Shown: one piece after another, positions 47,346 through 60,050 of the stretch
How positions within the stretch are numbered: position 1 is the first letter of the stretch
Layout: each line of letters opens with the position of its first letter
Source of the DNA: Lithospermum erythrorhizon
Taxonomy: Eukaryota; Streptophyta; Magnoliopsida; Boraginales; Boraginaceae
Direction: 5' to 3'
Assembly (NCBI GenBank): GCA_019722365.1
Contig: JADFUC010000598.1
Coordinates: 124,001 to 188,000, forward strand
DNA: 64,000 bases
Position numbers and translations under genes: made by a program
Notes under the pieces: model-generated
Databases searched by the model: none
The model's input: only the letters and a program-made list of their open reading frames with translations
Told to the model about the DNA's origin: nothing

Positions 47346-48617
47346 CTTTTGAGGGTTATAATAAAGCTATTTAGTTGTTTAGTTAGATAACGCTTCATAT
47401 TTTTTCTAACGCTATCTAAGTTATTTTCATTTGTCTTTGTTTCTTTATGAATTGATATAGGCTATATAACATATATCCATGCATACCGCATAAAAATTAT
47501 TATTTAAGAGGTGTTTTTTAAGGCAAAATCTGTAGTAGTGTATTTGTCACCTCTGCGGTAAGAACAAGAACGTTTGATGAGTTGAAGGCAGCTCAAACAG
47601 GATGGCTGTGAGCGTCGACAATATAGAGAGGGGTCTTGACTCTTGACCTTGAATGAATTGCCAAATTGCATATGATACTCCATATTTTAACATGAATGAA
47701 TATATTTCTAACAAATTGCCAAATTTACCAAGTTGTTAAAACAATCTTCATCTCTTCTTCTTCTTCAAGACTCATCTTCATCATCTTTTATGATATGATG
47801 ATGGTTTTCTTACTCTTTTCATGTTCTTTTGGTTTTTTTTAAAATTTTCTTCTGCGTTTTTTTTGTAATATATTCTTTGATTGCTATGTGAATTGAAAGC
47901 ATCTTTTTAGGATGTAATTTTATTAATGATACAATAAATACTTTTCTGAAAGTGGTTGAAAGATTAATTACTCTGGTTGAAGTTGTCCAACAATCGAAGA
48001 TACTCGAAACTTGAAGACATGAGTTTAATTGGATCGATTGTATTAATAGGGTTAGATTACAATTGTCAGTATTGTATTTTATTTTATAGGAATTTGGATT
48101 TGAAGTCACATCGGTTGATTAGTTATTTAGGAGGCAATTTAGATTTGATGATGTATATGTCTTTCACAATTGATTATATTTATAGTAGTGCACGGTTTTA
48201 TGAATTAATATCAACCATCTATTGAAATCAAAAAGAAAAAAAGAGCCCCCAATACTATTCATCTACCACCCTCCCCTTTCCATGTCTTCCCCCAACAATA
48301 TATATTCTTCCATTTCCATTGATACTTATGAGGATGGAATTATTGATAGTGTTAAAAATTCATTGGATTTCATCCTTTTGTAATTGAAAGAATAGTCTAT
48401 GGCCAGAATAAAACCACCTAGAGTGAATGGTGTAAGAGATCTTCATCATACTGATTGAATTTTTTTTTTAAGAAAATGAGAAATCTAAACTTTAAAGACT
48501 TGAGAGCCTACACATTAGACAGACCATTTATAACTAGTAAATTCAAATCATACACTTCATACACCGGGAAATAGTGGAAAACTATAGACGGACCCCTTAT
48601 AAGAAAACTAATAAATA
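47346..48617. other. Intergenic spacer
   Basis: No gene recognised. A 32-codon frame starting ATGTCTTCC at 48282 is too short and unlike anything I know. Confidence 0.35.
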
Positions 48618-48832
48618 CTCCCTTCGTTTCAAAATAAATGATTGTTTAGATTAATAATATTTTATTATTAAGAGATAGTGAAAAATTATATTAGTATTGT
48701 AAAAAGGTACATTGTAAATGTAAAAAGCTATATTAGGATTGTAAAAATATATATTAAAAATACAAACAATAATCAACTATTATGAAAAAATAAATTTTTT
48801 TAAATGATCATGTATTTTGAGACAGATGAAAG
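48618..48832. mobile_element. Stowaway-like MITE, 215 bp
   Basis: Imperfect inverted ends: the left starts CTCCCTTCGTTTCAAAATAA, and the right end read in reverse starts CTTTCATCTGTCTCAAAATA. TA dinucleotides flank both sides (48616-48617 and 48833-48834), as for Tc1/mariner-type MITEs. There is no coding capacity. Confidence 0.8.
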
Positions 48833-49890
48833 TAATATGCAACTTCCCAATCCCCAACTTCTTTAAGAAGCATGCATTTACAAATTCATCTTCTCATTTC
48901 TTGACTTTAATTTCCCAGGCCATTTCCTCATTAAGTTTGCATGGTCCATAGAATAGACTAACGAACTGCCTTCCTCCACTAGCCGGTACTGGGGTTGGGA
49001 TTTATGAGACTTGGGCTACAAACTTTGAATATTGTCATGGATCTGTAAACAGTGGTGAAACTAGGGATATCGTAATAAGAGCAATCGGTCCTAATTTTGA
49101 AAATATAATTATCTTATTCAATTTTTCACAATTTATCGAATTTATTTTCTCAAAATTTATATCGTCCCATCAAATTTTATACTCCATATTTAATTTATTT
49201 GTTTAATAGAAATTGATGATTTGGTCTTAGATAGTAGGGTGAAGTTGTACTTTAATCTCAAATATTTCCATTGTTGCAGATTAGTTTCAAAAGTGGCACG
49301 AATGTTATAGTATGGTTTAAGAAGTGTCGAATATTGGAGTATGAATTACACCCCAAAAAGAAGTAAGATTGAATGTGCAGCATTTGTCGGCACACTACGG
49401 GTTCGCCAATGCAATATTTGTTAGATTTTGAGGCCCAATGCAACTGATATAATTATTGAGGCCCAAATCTGGCTTACGTTAGATAAAAGCTATTGGGATC
49501 GAATCGACAGTGTGAAGTAACTCAATTATATAGTGTGATGTCATGTGTCTCTAAATAAGAATCATGATTCAAATACTATTTGTAAATTGTAACTACCAAG
49601 ATTTTGTTCCAATGTTGCCATTTTGGCTCCTTTGACATGGACCAAAGGACCCCTAGCATAAATATTGAAAAGCATATACTTCATTAAGTTTTTTCATAAT
49701 CATCTTAATCTTAATCTCTTTCTTTCTCCTCGTTTCAAATAGTGGTTAACCTTCATGCATATTGTATGGCATCCTCTATCTCATTATAAGTTTATAACCC
49801 CTCAAGCTATTCTCTTAACTTCTTTCCTATCTACAATCCAAGAAAAGTTCTCTTCAACCCTCCCACCCCCAACAAAAGCAAAAGTTGAAA
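48833..49890. other. Upstream region of the PMEI-like gene
   Basis: No gene seen. The last ~200 bp is presumed promoter and 5' UTR of the PMEI-like gene. CATAAATATTG near 49658 is only a weak TATA candidate. Confidence 0.35.
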
Positions 49891-50613
49891 ATGTTAGCAA
49901 AGAATATGAACATTACCTTACTAGCATTCCTACCACTTCTCTTTCCAGTTATAGCTATACCTAATATAAACACCATCAACAAAAAAGCATACACCATCAT
50001 CAACTCCACTTGTGCTTCAACTTTGTACCCTGACTTATGCATTTCATCACTCACATCTCCATCACCACCACCAAACATTACCACCACCATGGATGTTGTA
50101 ATGGCGTCGCTAAACCACACCATTTCAACAATCCAATTCAACAAAATCACGATCAATAAAATCGCGAAGAACAATTCATTAACTGTGAGAGAAAAAACAG
50201 CCCTCCAAGACTGTAACAAGACAGCAGATGAAAGCCTGTATGAACTCAAAAAGGTTAAGATTAATTTACATAATTACACTTCAAAGAATCACTCAGCAAA
50301 TGATCTCCTGACTCTTCTGAGTGCTGCAATGACCAATCAAGAAACCTGCATTGATGGGTTTTCTCATGATGAAGCTAGTAGAATAATCCGGTCAGGATTT
50401 CTTGCAAAACAATTTCATGCATATAAACTATGCAGTAACATATTAGCCATGGTCAAGAACATGACAGATAGCTCAAAAGGAGATGAAATTGGAGACGAAA
50501 CCGAATCGAATAATGCAGGACATGATGAATGGCCTAAATGGTTATCTTCAGGGAATAGGAAGCTGCTACAACAATCAACAATGGTGATCCCTAAGGCAGC
50601 CATCAGGGAGTAA
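49891..50613 (+). CDS. PMEI domain protein, apparently a pectin methylesterase truncated after its pro-region
   Basis: Single exon, 240 aa. A signal peptide (about residues 6-23, LLAFLPLLFPVIAI) predicts secretion to the cell wall. The PMEI fold is marked by the four conserved cysteines C41, C50, C108 and C153, plus C181. The C-terminus has WPKWLSSGNRKLLQ: in type-I pectin methylesterases this linker and its RKLL subtilase-processing motif (here R223-L226) directly precede the catalytic domain. Here a stop follows 14 residues after RKLL, and the 3' flank shows no catalytic-domain remnant. Stand-alone PMEIs normally lack this linker. It could act as a free inhibitor or be a dying gene; the frame itself is clean. 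The first in-frame ATG at 49891 was chosen. Confidence 0.88.
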   Translation: MLAKNMNITLLAFLPLLFPVIAIPNINTINKKAYTIINSTCASTLYPDLCISSLTSPSPPPNITTTMDVVMASLNHTISTIQFNKITINKIAKNNSLTVREKTALQDCNKTADESLYELKKVKINLHNYTSKNHSANDLLTLLSAAMTNQETCIDGFSHDEASRIIRSGFLAKQFHAYKLCSNILAMVKNMTDSSKGDEIGDETESNNAGHDEWPKWLSSGNRKLLQQSTMVIPKAAIRE

Positions 50614-52723
50614 TATGAAATAATATTATGTTTATTTGAGGTGGAAGAATGAGTACTATAATTTCTTGTAATTGAATGTTGTGGATGGTAGAATAACTCC
50701 AGCTATGCCACAGTTTGTTAGTGTTTTTTTTGGGTTATAAGTATTTCTACTTCCGTCCCAAAAATAAAGTAACATTTTGACTTGTATTGAAAATTGATCG
50801 AAAATGTTAATCTGCGCCAATTCACTTAGATTATTAACTTTTAAATTTTGTTAAATACTCTTAAAGCTTTGGCCTTAAATATATTTGTTTGTGTTATATA
50901 ATATCTTATAAAAAATATATGATGGAAAGAGTTTGAAATGTAATTTTCATTAATATAGTTTAAATCAAAGTGATATCTGATACAAACAAAATATCTATGG
51001 TGAAGTTGAAGAAGATGAGCAAACAAGTGGAATAATCTTTAATAAGGATAGAGGTATATTCTATCTAATTCTTCAGATTTTGGTACTTGTATTTTATAGT
51101 TACTAGTAAAGTGTATGTGTGTTGATTGTACGTATGTATTTATATTTTAAATATTTAAAGCTGAAATAATAAAAAAGTAAATAACTATTTCACGTAAGCT
51201 TTTATAAATTATCTTTTTGATTTATATTGTAATTAAATATTATTTTCAGTTATATGATCACTTTATAATTTTTTTAATAATAGATTTAAAAGTTTGTTAC
51301 TTAATCTTCTTCTTACGTTTCGGGTTTAATAAAAGAATCTTGCGTTATATAATTTGTTATTGTTAGAAAATATTACTTTGTCTTTTTAATAAAAAATGCA
51401 CCTTCGTTATTTGATTTATTATTAGAAAACATCGCTTACTCAATTAATTAGTACTATAAATTATTCGTTTTAACGTATTTTAATTGATGATTGACTCGAT
51501 AATATTCTGTAAGCGAGAAAAATATCAAGATCTTTTTTATGAAAGTCTCCAATTTTAGCGCGCGAAAGCAAACCAGAAAGTAGCTAACGTTAGATAATAA
51601 ACTTTTCCATTGAGATGTAAATCTTTCCAAATAAATTATATTAAAAATCGATGAAATAAAGATAAATCATTATTTTAAAAAGCTATATCTTGTGCAATAA
51701 AACTCAAAGTATATATGTAATTAATATTCGCGATATAGAAGCTTTTAAAGCTTTGGCGTAAATAAACTTTACAATATAAAAATTCGCGAGAAGTCATTCG
51801 AATAGAAGATGTGGAGTGCAGGTTATGCATCGAATGTTCATAAATAAAGTAGTTATATCATAATATACATATTCGATCATGTATTTTTAGGCAATAATGT
51901 CGATGCGTTATATTTATTATAGAGTGAAAGCCCAATATAAGTATTATTATGTGATATACACTTATTTATTTTACTAATTATTAATCAATTAAATAGTGAA
52001 GATTAATTTTTTTTAATTTTCTTTCATATATTTAATTAAGCTTTAATTAATTATTTATCTATAGTTTATAGATAATGATGTTTTATTTAAGCGTAAAAAC
52101 TAACATCTTATATATATTATAATAAAAAAATTGAATTCTGAAATAAAATATCGAAATCTATTACCATTCATCTTAAATGATTGTCATTTTGATTTAAGTC
52201 TTTCGAGTGTGGCTTTTATGCCTTCATCGATAAATATAATTTTGATTTGAATAAAATCTAATATCAATATTAAAGTACATTGAAAATATTATTATTTGAT
52301 AATTTACTACTTAAATATTATCTGGCAGAAATAAAAATATCTGAATTTAACATTTAATCTGTTAAAAATTCAAATTTAAATCTTGACAAACTATTAGGGA
52401 TGGAGGGAGTATCATATATGTAACTTGACACTTTTTTTTTCCATTGTTGAAATATAATACAAAATATTCTTGGGGTTCTTAACGTATACAAACAGTTCTA
52501 AGCCTTCGGATAAATCTGAGAATCTGCGGATTGTACAAAATAATAGCGTATGAATTCTGAGAGTGTGCACTTTTCTTCTTGAATAAATTAGCGAGAAAGC
52601 TTGATTGCTCCGCAATACTTTCAGCGTAGAGTATGCCGAGTGTATCGCAGCAAATTATCGAACTCTTAAATGCGATTTTTGTTGGGTTTCACCGGATTCA
52701 TCTTGATTATCTTAGATTCGCGG
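50614..52723. other. AT-rich spacer
   Basis: No gene recognised. CTTCCGTCCCAAAAATAAAG near 50751 and GGGATGGAGGGAGTA near 52397 each look like one end of a MITE, but they do not match each other. The catalytic domain of pectin methylesterase was looked for here and not found. Confidence 0.45.
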
Positions 52724-53607
52724 TAACTCTGCGAGATTATATAAGCAAATAATTTAATCGGAGATTTCGTTTGTACCTTACACCTTGCTTAATTTATGTG
52801 AGGAATATGACGGAGGAGACTCTAGAACAACCAACGTAGGTTATGCCAGAAAAGTCGCTTGACGATTGATGGCAATTTCCTTCGATTTTACTAGAACAAT
52901 TAAAGTGCATAAAGGAATTTAAGAGGAAGAAAAAGATAAGGTTTTTCTTCTTTTGTTTTGATCGAACAAGAGGGGGAGAGGTTTTGTTTTTATTCTTTTG
53001 CCAGATGAATAATGAATAACCGATTTTTACTGCTCTAAAAGTAGTCTTTATATAGGCATCAAAGTTCTACTTTTTTAGGCTTTATAGAGGATTAAGCAAA
53101 AAACTCTTAGCATAAAGCAAACATTTTAGTCGACTAGAATAGGGAGGGATTCTATGTCTTACCTTCTTATCTCTAAAATAAAGACACGTTAAGTGGTAGA
53201 ATATTGTAAATTATCTTCACCTTGAGGAAGATTAGAAAACCTTATCTCCCTCGTATTATAGTCGACTATGGGCAATTTTCAACAATTGGAAATTTATCGA
53301 TAATACATAGATTACTTTAACCGGGAAGTTATAATTCGCATTATAGTTTGATCATGTTGTTGTGTGTGTCTTATTCTCGATTGATAAAGTAATATATTAA
53401 TTTATGTTAACTTGACATTATATTAATATATAGATTATCATGAATTCTATTAAGCATCATAACACAATGTCTTGAGTTAATATATATATATGTCAGTCTA
53501 TTAACAATCGAATATCTGAACTTATATTGTTGAATATAATTAAATCTTAAATCGGTTTATCTGTCAAATTGTAATTATATTATAAATCTAATATCTCATA
53601 TTTCAGC
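52724..53607 (-). repeat. LTR A of a coding-free antisense element
   Basis: Direct repeat of 56155-57402. Shared landmarks in order: GAGATTTCGTTTGTAC, TTTTACTAGAACAATTAAAG, TGCATAAAGGAATTTAAGAG, TTTTGATCGAACAAGAGGGG, GGGAAGTTATAATTCGCATT, TAGTTTGATCATGTTGTTGT and TTGAATATAATTAAAT. Read on the minus strand it begins near TGCTGAAATATG. This copy has an empty TA site where the other has a MITE. Confidence 0.75.
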
Positions 53608-56154
53608 AACTGCACCCATACTTGGGCGATTACTTGCAACCGAGATACTAATTAACGATTATCTTAAGCGATCCACTTTACTTTCGATTTCTAATAGTCA
53701 AGATAGTAGATTTGTGTCACCAAACTCTTGCATCTGTTCTTTTTCTTGGAGTGTGTGGAATTAATGTGATTCTAGTCTTGTCTTGGAGATGGGCGCCCAT
53801 AATCGCAATTAATTCTCCAAGAGGCCAGAAATCTAACCGGTATATCCAATTGTACAAATTTCATCTTGTATACAAGATTTCACAACTACACTTGTAGTAT
53901 ACAGAACTCAAGTATTTTATAATCCTCATGTTACAGAAGACGTCTAGATAGGGTCAAAGTACATTACTCCTATAAAGAGGTAAATCCCAGTCGCTCGAAT
54001 CTAAGAATCGTCATTTACTTGTAAGAAACAACTTAGGACACATATATATTATCTTCTAAGTTTTACCAAGCTGATCGAGTCCAGTCATGCATTGGACACT
54101 AGACATGCATACCCATGTGATTGATTAGAATCATAAATTTGATCGGAACAACCAAACACATACTAGTCTTTTGGTGTTCGATTCCAACTATTGAACACCT
54201 GACAAGGGACGAGCAATCTCGCATTTCCACTGTTGAATAGAGGATCTCTTGTTTGGATTCTTAACCCAAAGACATCTCCAGAAAAATATCTTATTGCTCA
54301 GTGGAACCAATTTTGTTATCATAATAATAATAGTATCTTTGTTCAATAACAAATGATAAAATGACTTGGTTTTTGAATAAAACATATATTCAAACAAGTC
54401 TACGGAAGAAATTATAACTGAGCTTCCTCCCATTAAATCATGCATTTAGGTCCATTAGAACATGTAAAATAATGTGATTTGTGTCATAGACCATATCTTC
54501 AACCATTTTCTCAGGTAGGTCTTCGTCCATATGCAAAGCATTCTGATGAAGTGGTGTTAGCTTCATCGATCCGGGTAGGTATGGCGTTGTTGCACGTTTA
54601 TAGGTTTTCACCATGTTCAAAACATAACCGGCCCCATGCCTTCTTCATCAAATTTTTGAGTCATGGACATATATCTTATATACTAATGACTCTTTGCATA
54701 TCATATCTTTATCTTGACAGTCGAACTCTTTTCTTGTCAAATGTGATGTTCAAGATTGACTTCTTATATTACCCTATGGGTAATAGAATCTTGATTTAAT
54801 ATCGACTTATGGTACACGCGTGGAATAATTTCCACAATTACCATAAAGTTCGGTTGATTCGATAGCGAACATTGTAGAGATCAATAGTGATCTACGTAAC
54901 TAACCCGAGCAGGTTTCATTAATATATTCTCTTCTATTTATGAGTATTACTCATAACAATTCATGACTTCTCGGAGGAATTGTTAAGGTAATATTTAATA
55001 TGACATTCTATATGAGATCTAAGTGGGAGGCGATCCATCCTCATTAGACATATCGGGAGTTCAAACAAAGGAATTTGTCTAATTTAGTTTATTCACTTTT
55101 AAACTCCATAGCATTTATCATCTATAAGCATTATATCAAGCAATCTATATAGTGTATCGAGCGGACATGTCTCCTTAATAAATTAGCGGTTATGACTAAA
55201 CCATCGGTAACTCAAATATGGTAAGGTCCTTTTCTTTAGTAACTTGTATATATTACATATAATGATCTGTAGATTTAAGCTCCCTCACCGACCTTTTTAA
55301 TTCTTAGTTCATCTTGCTTTCTACAAAGAAGATCTTACTCCTTTTATACTCTAATATCTCAAGTCCATTACTTGAATACTAATAGTATATCATTTTCATT
55401 TATCCTAGTTTTTTAAGATGTGAGTGTCCGAGAGAAATGTCAAGTACTATCGTTAAAGGATCATTACCTAGGAACATTTCTTATTCACGATAGAATGCAG
55501 ATGTCAGTATCCGTTCACATGGAATCATTGCCAAGACATCCATTTTCTAACTTCTTATAACTAGAAGAAACCTTCTGAAATGGATTTGAACATAATTACT
55601 GTGCCCAATTGCCAGTGCTGTATTTCATCCCAATGATTTCTTAAATCATTTCACCGAGTCACGATTAGTTCATATTTGTTACTGAATAATACGTATTAAG
55701 GTACTTGTGGAATCTCTTAAATGTGAAAATAGAAAGTTGTTTATGTACTTGAACAGTTCAATACGTTCTCACCCATATCTGTGCATCACCCGTAACATAT
55801 AAAGAAGAGTCATCTTGTGGAATCTCATTCCTTAGATGATTTATACTCATCAGTTCGATAAATTGTAATCATGGACAGTTCCATGTTATTGGCAATCGAT
55901 TTTTAACTCTTATCTTAAGTTGACATGTATTTGTCAAGACAATACATTCATCAGCTAAGATTTGTAACCCTCCTACTAAATCTAGCGAGAGTTATTTCGA
56001 TTAAATGCTTCTCGAATGTGAATATCTAAGAATGCAGTTGAGTCCATGATATGAGTGTCATAAGTCTTTGTTAGAGTAAGCTCATTTCTTGAAGAACAAA
56101 GGTTGAATTCATTCTTTAACAAGACATGCTTGTATAATAGGAACACATGAATAT
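53608..56154. mobile_element. Interior of the antisense LARD-like element
   Basis: 2.5 kb between two long direct repeats without any sustained frame, retroviral motif or primer-binding site I can recognise on either strand. I infer a large non-autonomous retroelement derivative. The stretch near 55968-55995 resembles one near 10825-10860. Confidence 0.5.
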
Positions 56155-57402
56155 ATAATCAGAGATTATAAAAATAGTAATTTAATGAGAGATTTCGTTT
56201 GTACACACTTGTAATTGCGGCGGAATATGAGGCTCGAACAACAGCGTAAGTTGTTTCTAGAAACTTCCACACCAACGATTGATCAAACCCTTCCTTCGGT
56301 TTTACTAGAACAATTAAAGTGCATAAAGGAATTTAAGAGGAAGAAAAAGCTAAGGTTTTTCTTCTTTTGTTTTGATCGAACAAGAGGGGGTGGGGAGAGA
56401 GGCTTTCATCTTTCTCAAAAGATGAATAATGAATGAACAATTTTCTTCTCCAAAAAGTGGCATTTATATAGACATCAAATGTCCTACTTTTTAGGCTTTT
56501 ATGGAAAGTTAAGCAAAAAACTCTACATGTCTTTTAGCTTGTTTTAGTACCGACTTTCGAATAGGAGAGGGGTTCTATAATCTTCTCGCTCCTTACTCCC
56601 AAATAAAACACGTTAAGTGGTATAATATTACAGAATTATCTTCTTGTGAAGATCCAGGAAACCACATCTCCCCCATCATTATAATTCGTATGGGCAATTT
56701 CCAACAATTGAAAATTTATCCCAATGTTTCCTTATAGTTACACTTTAACCCGGGAAGTTATAATTCGCATTATAGTTTGATCATGTTGTTGTGTGTGACC
56801 TCTTAGGCTCGATTGACAAGAGTAATATACTCCCTCCGTCCAAGTTTAGTTGGGACATTTTGACTTTTACTACTTTTTAATAAATGAGTTGACTTATGAT
56901 ATATAGTCAAGTTTACCATTTATTTAACCATCAATTTTGTGGCCCACCATTGTCAGCATTTACCAAATACCCTTCATTTTGAATTTGTTTGATCGTTTAT
57001 GTTTGTAATTGTTCGTAATTTAATGAATTGTAAATTTTAAATATTTATTGTCTTATATAGATTATTTATTAAATGAGGGTAAAAATGGAATATCATAGTT
57101 TTTTTTAGAAATTGGGCAACTAAAGTTGGACACCCAATATAGAAATTAGTCTACCGACGAAAGTTGGTGGAGAATATTAATTTATGATGAGAACATTATA
57201 ATTAATATATAGATTATGAGCGGACTCACAGTAGGCATGTAACCCCAATATCAATCTGAGATTAATATATCTCTCCCGATTCTCTAACAATCGAACATAT
57301 ATAAAGACTTATATTATTTGAATATAATTAAATGTAAATAAATCGGTTGTACAATCAAGTGTTCAACGGGCATATTTATGAAATATAATATTTCATATTT
57401 CG
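56155..57402 (-). repeat. LTR B, containing a MITE
   Basis: Second copy of the 52724-53607 repeat, longer by the 345-bp MITE at 56830-57174. On the minus strand it begins TGTCGAAATATG. GCGGCGGAATATGAGGC near 56217 is the better preserved version of the matching stretch in copy A. A short frame at 56215-56436 is a by-product. Confidence 0.75.
56830..57174. mobile_element. Stowaway-like MITE inside LTR B, 345 bp
   Basis: Begins CTCCCTCCGTCCAAGTTTAG after TA (56828-56829) and ends AAGTTGGTGGAGAA before TA (57175-57176). LTR A reads AGTAATATATTAATTTATG with a single TA at the matching place near 53389, which is the unoccupied site. The right TIR is diverged. Confidence 0.85.
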
Positions 57403-58010
57403 ACACGTTTTACTAGAGCGATTAAAGTCGAAACTTGGAACAAAAGATGAAAAAAAATCAATTTTTTTCAAGGGGGAGGGATTCGACTATTTGGGAGGAG
57501 AGAGTTTTTGATTTCTTGCAAATCAAATTGTGAGCATTAACCTTAGTTGTGTAGGTTTAAGCCACTTAAATAGGAAAAATGAGGAGTTTTGGAGACAAAA
57601 AGCTCCTCAAATCCGTCATCGAGCCGCCACTCACACTATTCCACATCCAAGGGCCCATTTTTGTCCCAAATATTTCTAGTGTTTCACTTTATACTCGAAG
57701 TTTATAATATATTATTAATATAGTTAAAACTGCTATTTGTGTGTGTGACACTCTTAGGATATATTGACAAGAGTAATATACTAAAAATATTAACCCATTT
57801 GTTATATTAATATATAGAATAGGGCTTGAATTCATAATAAACCATCGTAACCCCCAATGTCAATTCCGTTAAATCCTAAATATTAATTGTTAGACAATTA
57901 ATATATATTAATTTCATATATATTATGAATGAGCGAATAAGTTGTACAATCAAATTATTCGGCGTACATTTATGGTCGGTGTCTCATAATTCAACAAATA
58001 TCATGTAATT
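57403..58010 (-). repeat. Third, diverged LTR-like copy
   Basis: Starts directly behind LTR B with TTTTACTAGAGCGATTAAAG, matching an internal point of copies A and B. It continues through GGGGGAGGG, GTGTGTGTGACACTCTTAGG, ATTGACAAGAGTAATATACT and ATATTAATATATAG. It is more diverged than A and B are from each other and lacks their left end. Confidence 0.65.
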
Positions 58011-60050
58011 TATATATATATTCTTTAATAGTAACTTTTGGATTAGAAAATTATTTTCAATTATAATTGAATAAATCATCATACAAAAAAATTTAGTATG
58101 AGTAGACTAATTCATTGCGCTAAAATAAAATTTACTTATTGTTATGATAAAATTAAACAAATTAAAGGCACCGCTTTTATGCATTAGTAAAGATGTTGGT
58201 ATTTTATATAATTGGACCAAAATATTGATAATGAAGTTATGATAATTAGCATACTAGGAAAGTATTAAAACTGTGCACATATTATATGAGTAGATAACTC
58301 ATTATGTTTGAATTGTTATAGAATTTTTGGGCAAAAAATTTAGAACATTAATTATTTAATTGTTATAGGAATCCTTTTTAAAATTTTAGAAACTTATTTT
58401 TCCATCATTTATAAAATATGATAATAGCGTAATTTAGTAATTACTAATGTGAAAAGGAAAACGTCTGCGCTTTATAAGTAGAGGATATACAAGTAAAATT
58501 AAAAATACATTGACAATGTTGTATGTCATTGATTGATTGGTTTCTGTATTCTTCGAAAAAATGTCAAAGTATATTGAAAATGTAGAAAAATAATTTTCCT
58601 CTAAAAACGAGTATTAAAATTTAAAATTTTCACAGCTAGAAAAAGACAAGTTAAAAATTTCGAGCGAGTATTATTTATAACATCATATTTACAAATAACT
58701 GGCATAATATGTTTATTATAGTTTATTATTGATGCATTATTTGAATTCAAATTAAAGTTATGGATGATAACTGAAGAATCATGATGGGGTTGTTTGAGGT
58801 AGATTCCAATAATGGTTTTGGTTTTTCAAAAATCGAGATGGAAGGTTTGAGCCACATTTTGTCAAAAAAAATTCATAGTTTATCCTAAATACGGTTTGTT
58901 GGTGCAGGAGCTTATCCCTCATTTAATTCTATATAGTCGGATCAAGTTATAGTTTAATATTATATAATTTATGTTGTTATAAATTTGTGCTAAAAATTAA
59001 TTACAGGTAATCTGATATGATTATCGAAATTGAAATGGTGTACATTTGTTCTATTTTGAATTTAAATGTTAAAAAGCAGCGAGCAGATGCAGCATTTGGC
59101 ATGTTAAAATGAATGAGCTTAATGACTTTACAACTTTCAATAAAAGGCAATATATAGTGTAAATTTAAGATGAAGCGCAACATTATATTATCGAGGTTAG
59201 TCGATAATTACGCGCCTTGAATTTGCTGTATAAATACATATGTGACAATTAAAGATGGAGGGAATATTACTGGTCACTTTATTTATAACATCCTATGTGC
59301 GTCGGTTCTAGATCTTGCTTGACTATTAGTACTTCCATTAAGTTAACAAATGATTGATAACGATTAAAAAAAGATTTGCTACCTGAAATTAGATGTATAC
59401 ACGTTTCAAATTTTTTCATCAATTAAGTCAAATATATTCATAATGAGAAGGGACCTTGCCATTTAATTACTTTGCTGGAAATGGTCTGATTGGGTCCCAT
59501 ACAATTGGTCCATAATTCCACCCTTGATCTAATGTTTTGTTAGATTCAAATTCAACCAGCTAACATCTAAGCAAAGAGACATTACATGCCAAAACACCCT
59601 GCACCCATCAATACATCAACTCATGATCCTAAGTCTCGGGCAAAGAAACATGATCCTAAGTCCCTAACGATAGGTTTTCCTGTTTCATTGTAATTGTACC
59701 CTATTTTCCTATTAAAACTATACTTACTCCATCTCAATTTAATTGATCTAACAAAAACTTTTTACTCCATATTTCATTATAATTGATCGTTTAATTTTTC
59801 AATATAAATTTTATATTGGAGTTAAAAAAAACTCGTTTTTGTCTTCTAATATTCTTATTTTCATTGATTATGTCTTCTAAGTTGTTCACAAATCTTAGCG
59901 TACAAACGGATCAAGTGTAATTGTATACTTCGAATTACCAGTTGTCGGTACATCAATTATAAATACTATAACTGATACGATCCAAGCGTAACAAAATAAA
60001 AGATTGTTCACAAAGTAAAAATCTGGCAACGTGGTAATGGGTTGGTCTTG
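58011..60050. other. AT-rich intergenic spacer
   Basis: No gene recognised. GATGGAGGGAATATT near 59252 resembles one MITE end without a visible partner. Two copies of CATGATCCTAAGTC lie near 59620 and 59650. Confidence 0.4.

Noticed and set aside
48282..48380. 32-codon frame starting ATGTCTTCCCCC
   Set aside because: Too short, with no homology I recognise and no conserved context.
49854..50249. 131-codon minus-strand frame opposite the PMEI-like gene
   Set aside because: It is a shadow of the plus-strand gene, whose signal peptide, cysteines and linker are clearly coding.
50751..52412. A MITE spanning the CTTCCGTCCC word at 50751 and the GGATGGAGGGAGTA word at 52399
   Set aside because: The two ends do not match beyond the common CTCCNTCC core, and 1.65 kb is too long; they are probably single ends of different old elements.
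56215..56436. 73-codon frame with a basic, aromatic C-terminus
   Set aside because: It lies within LTR B, and the matching stretch of LTR A does not keep the frame.
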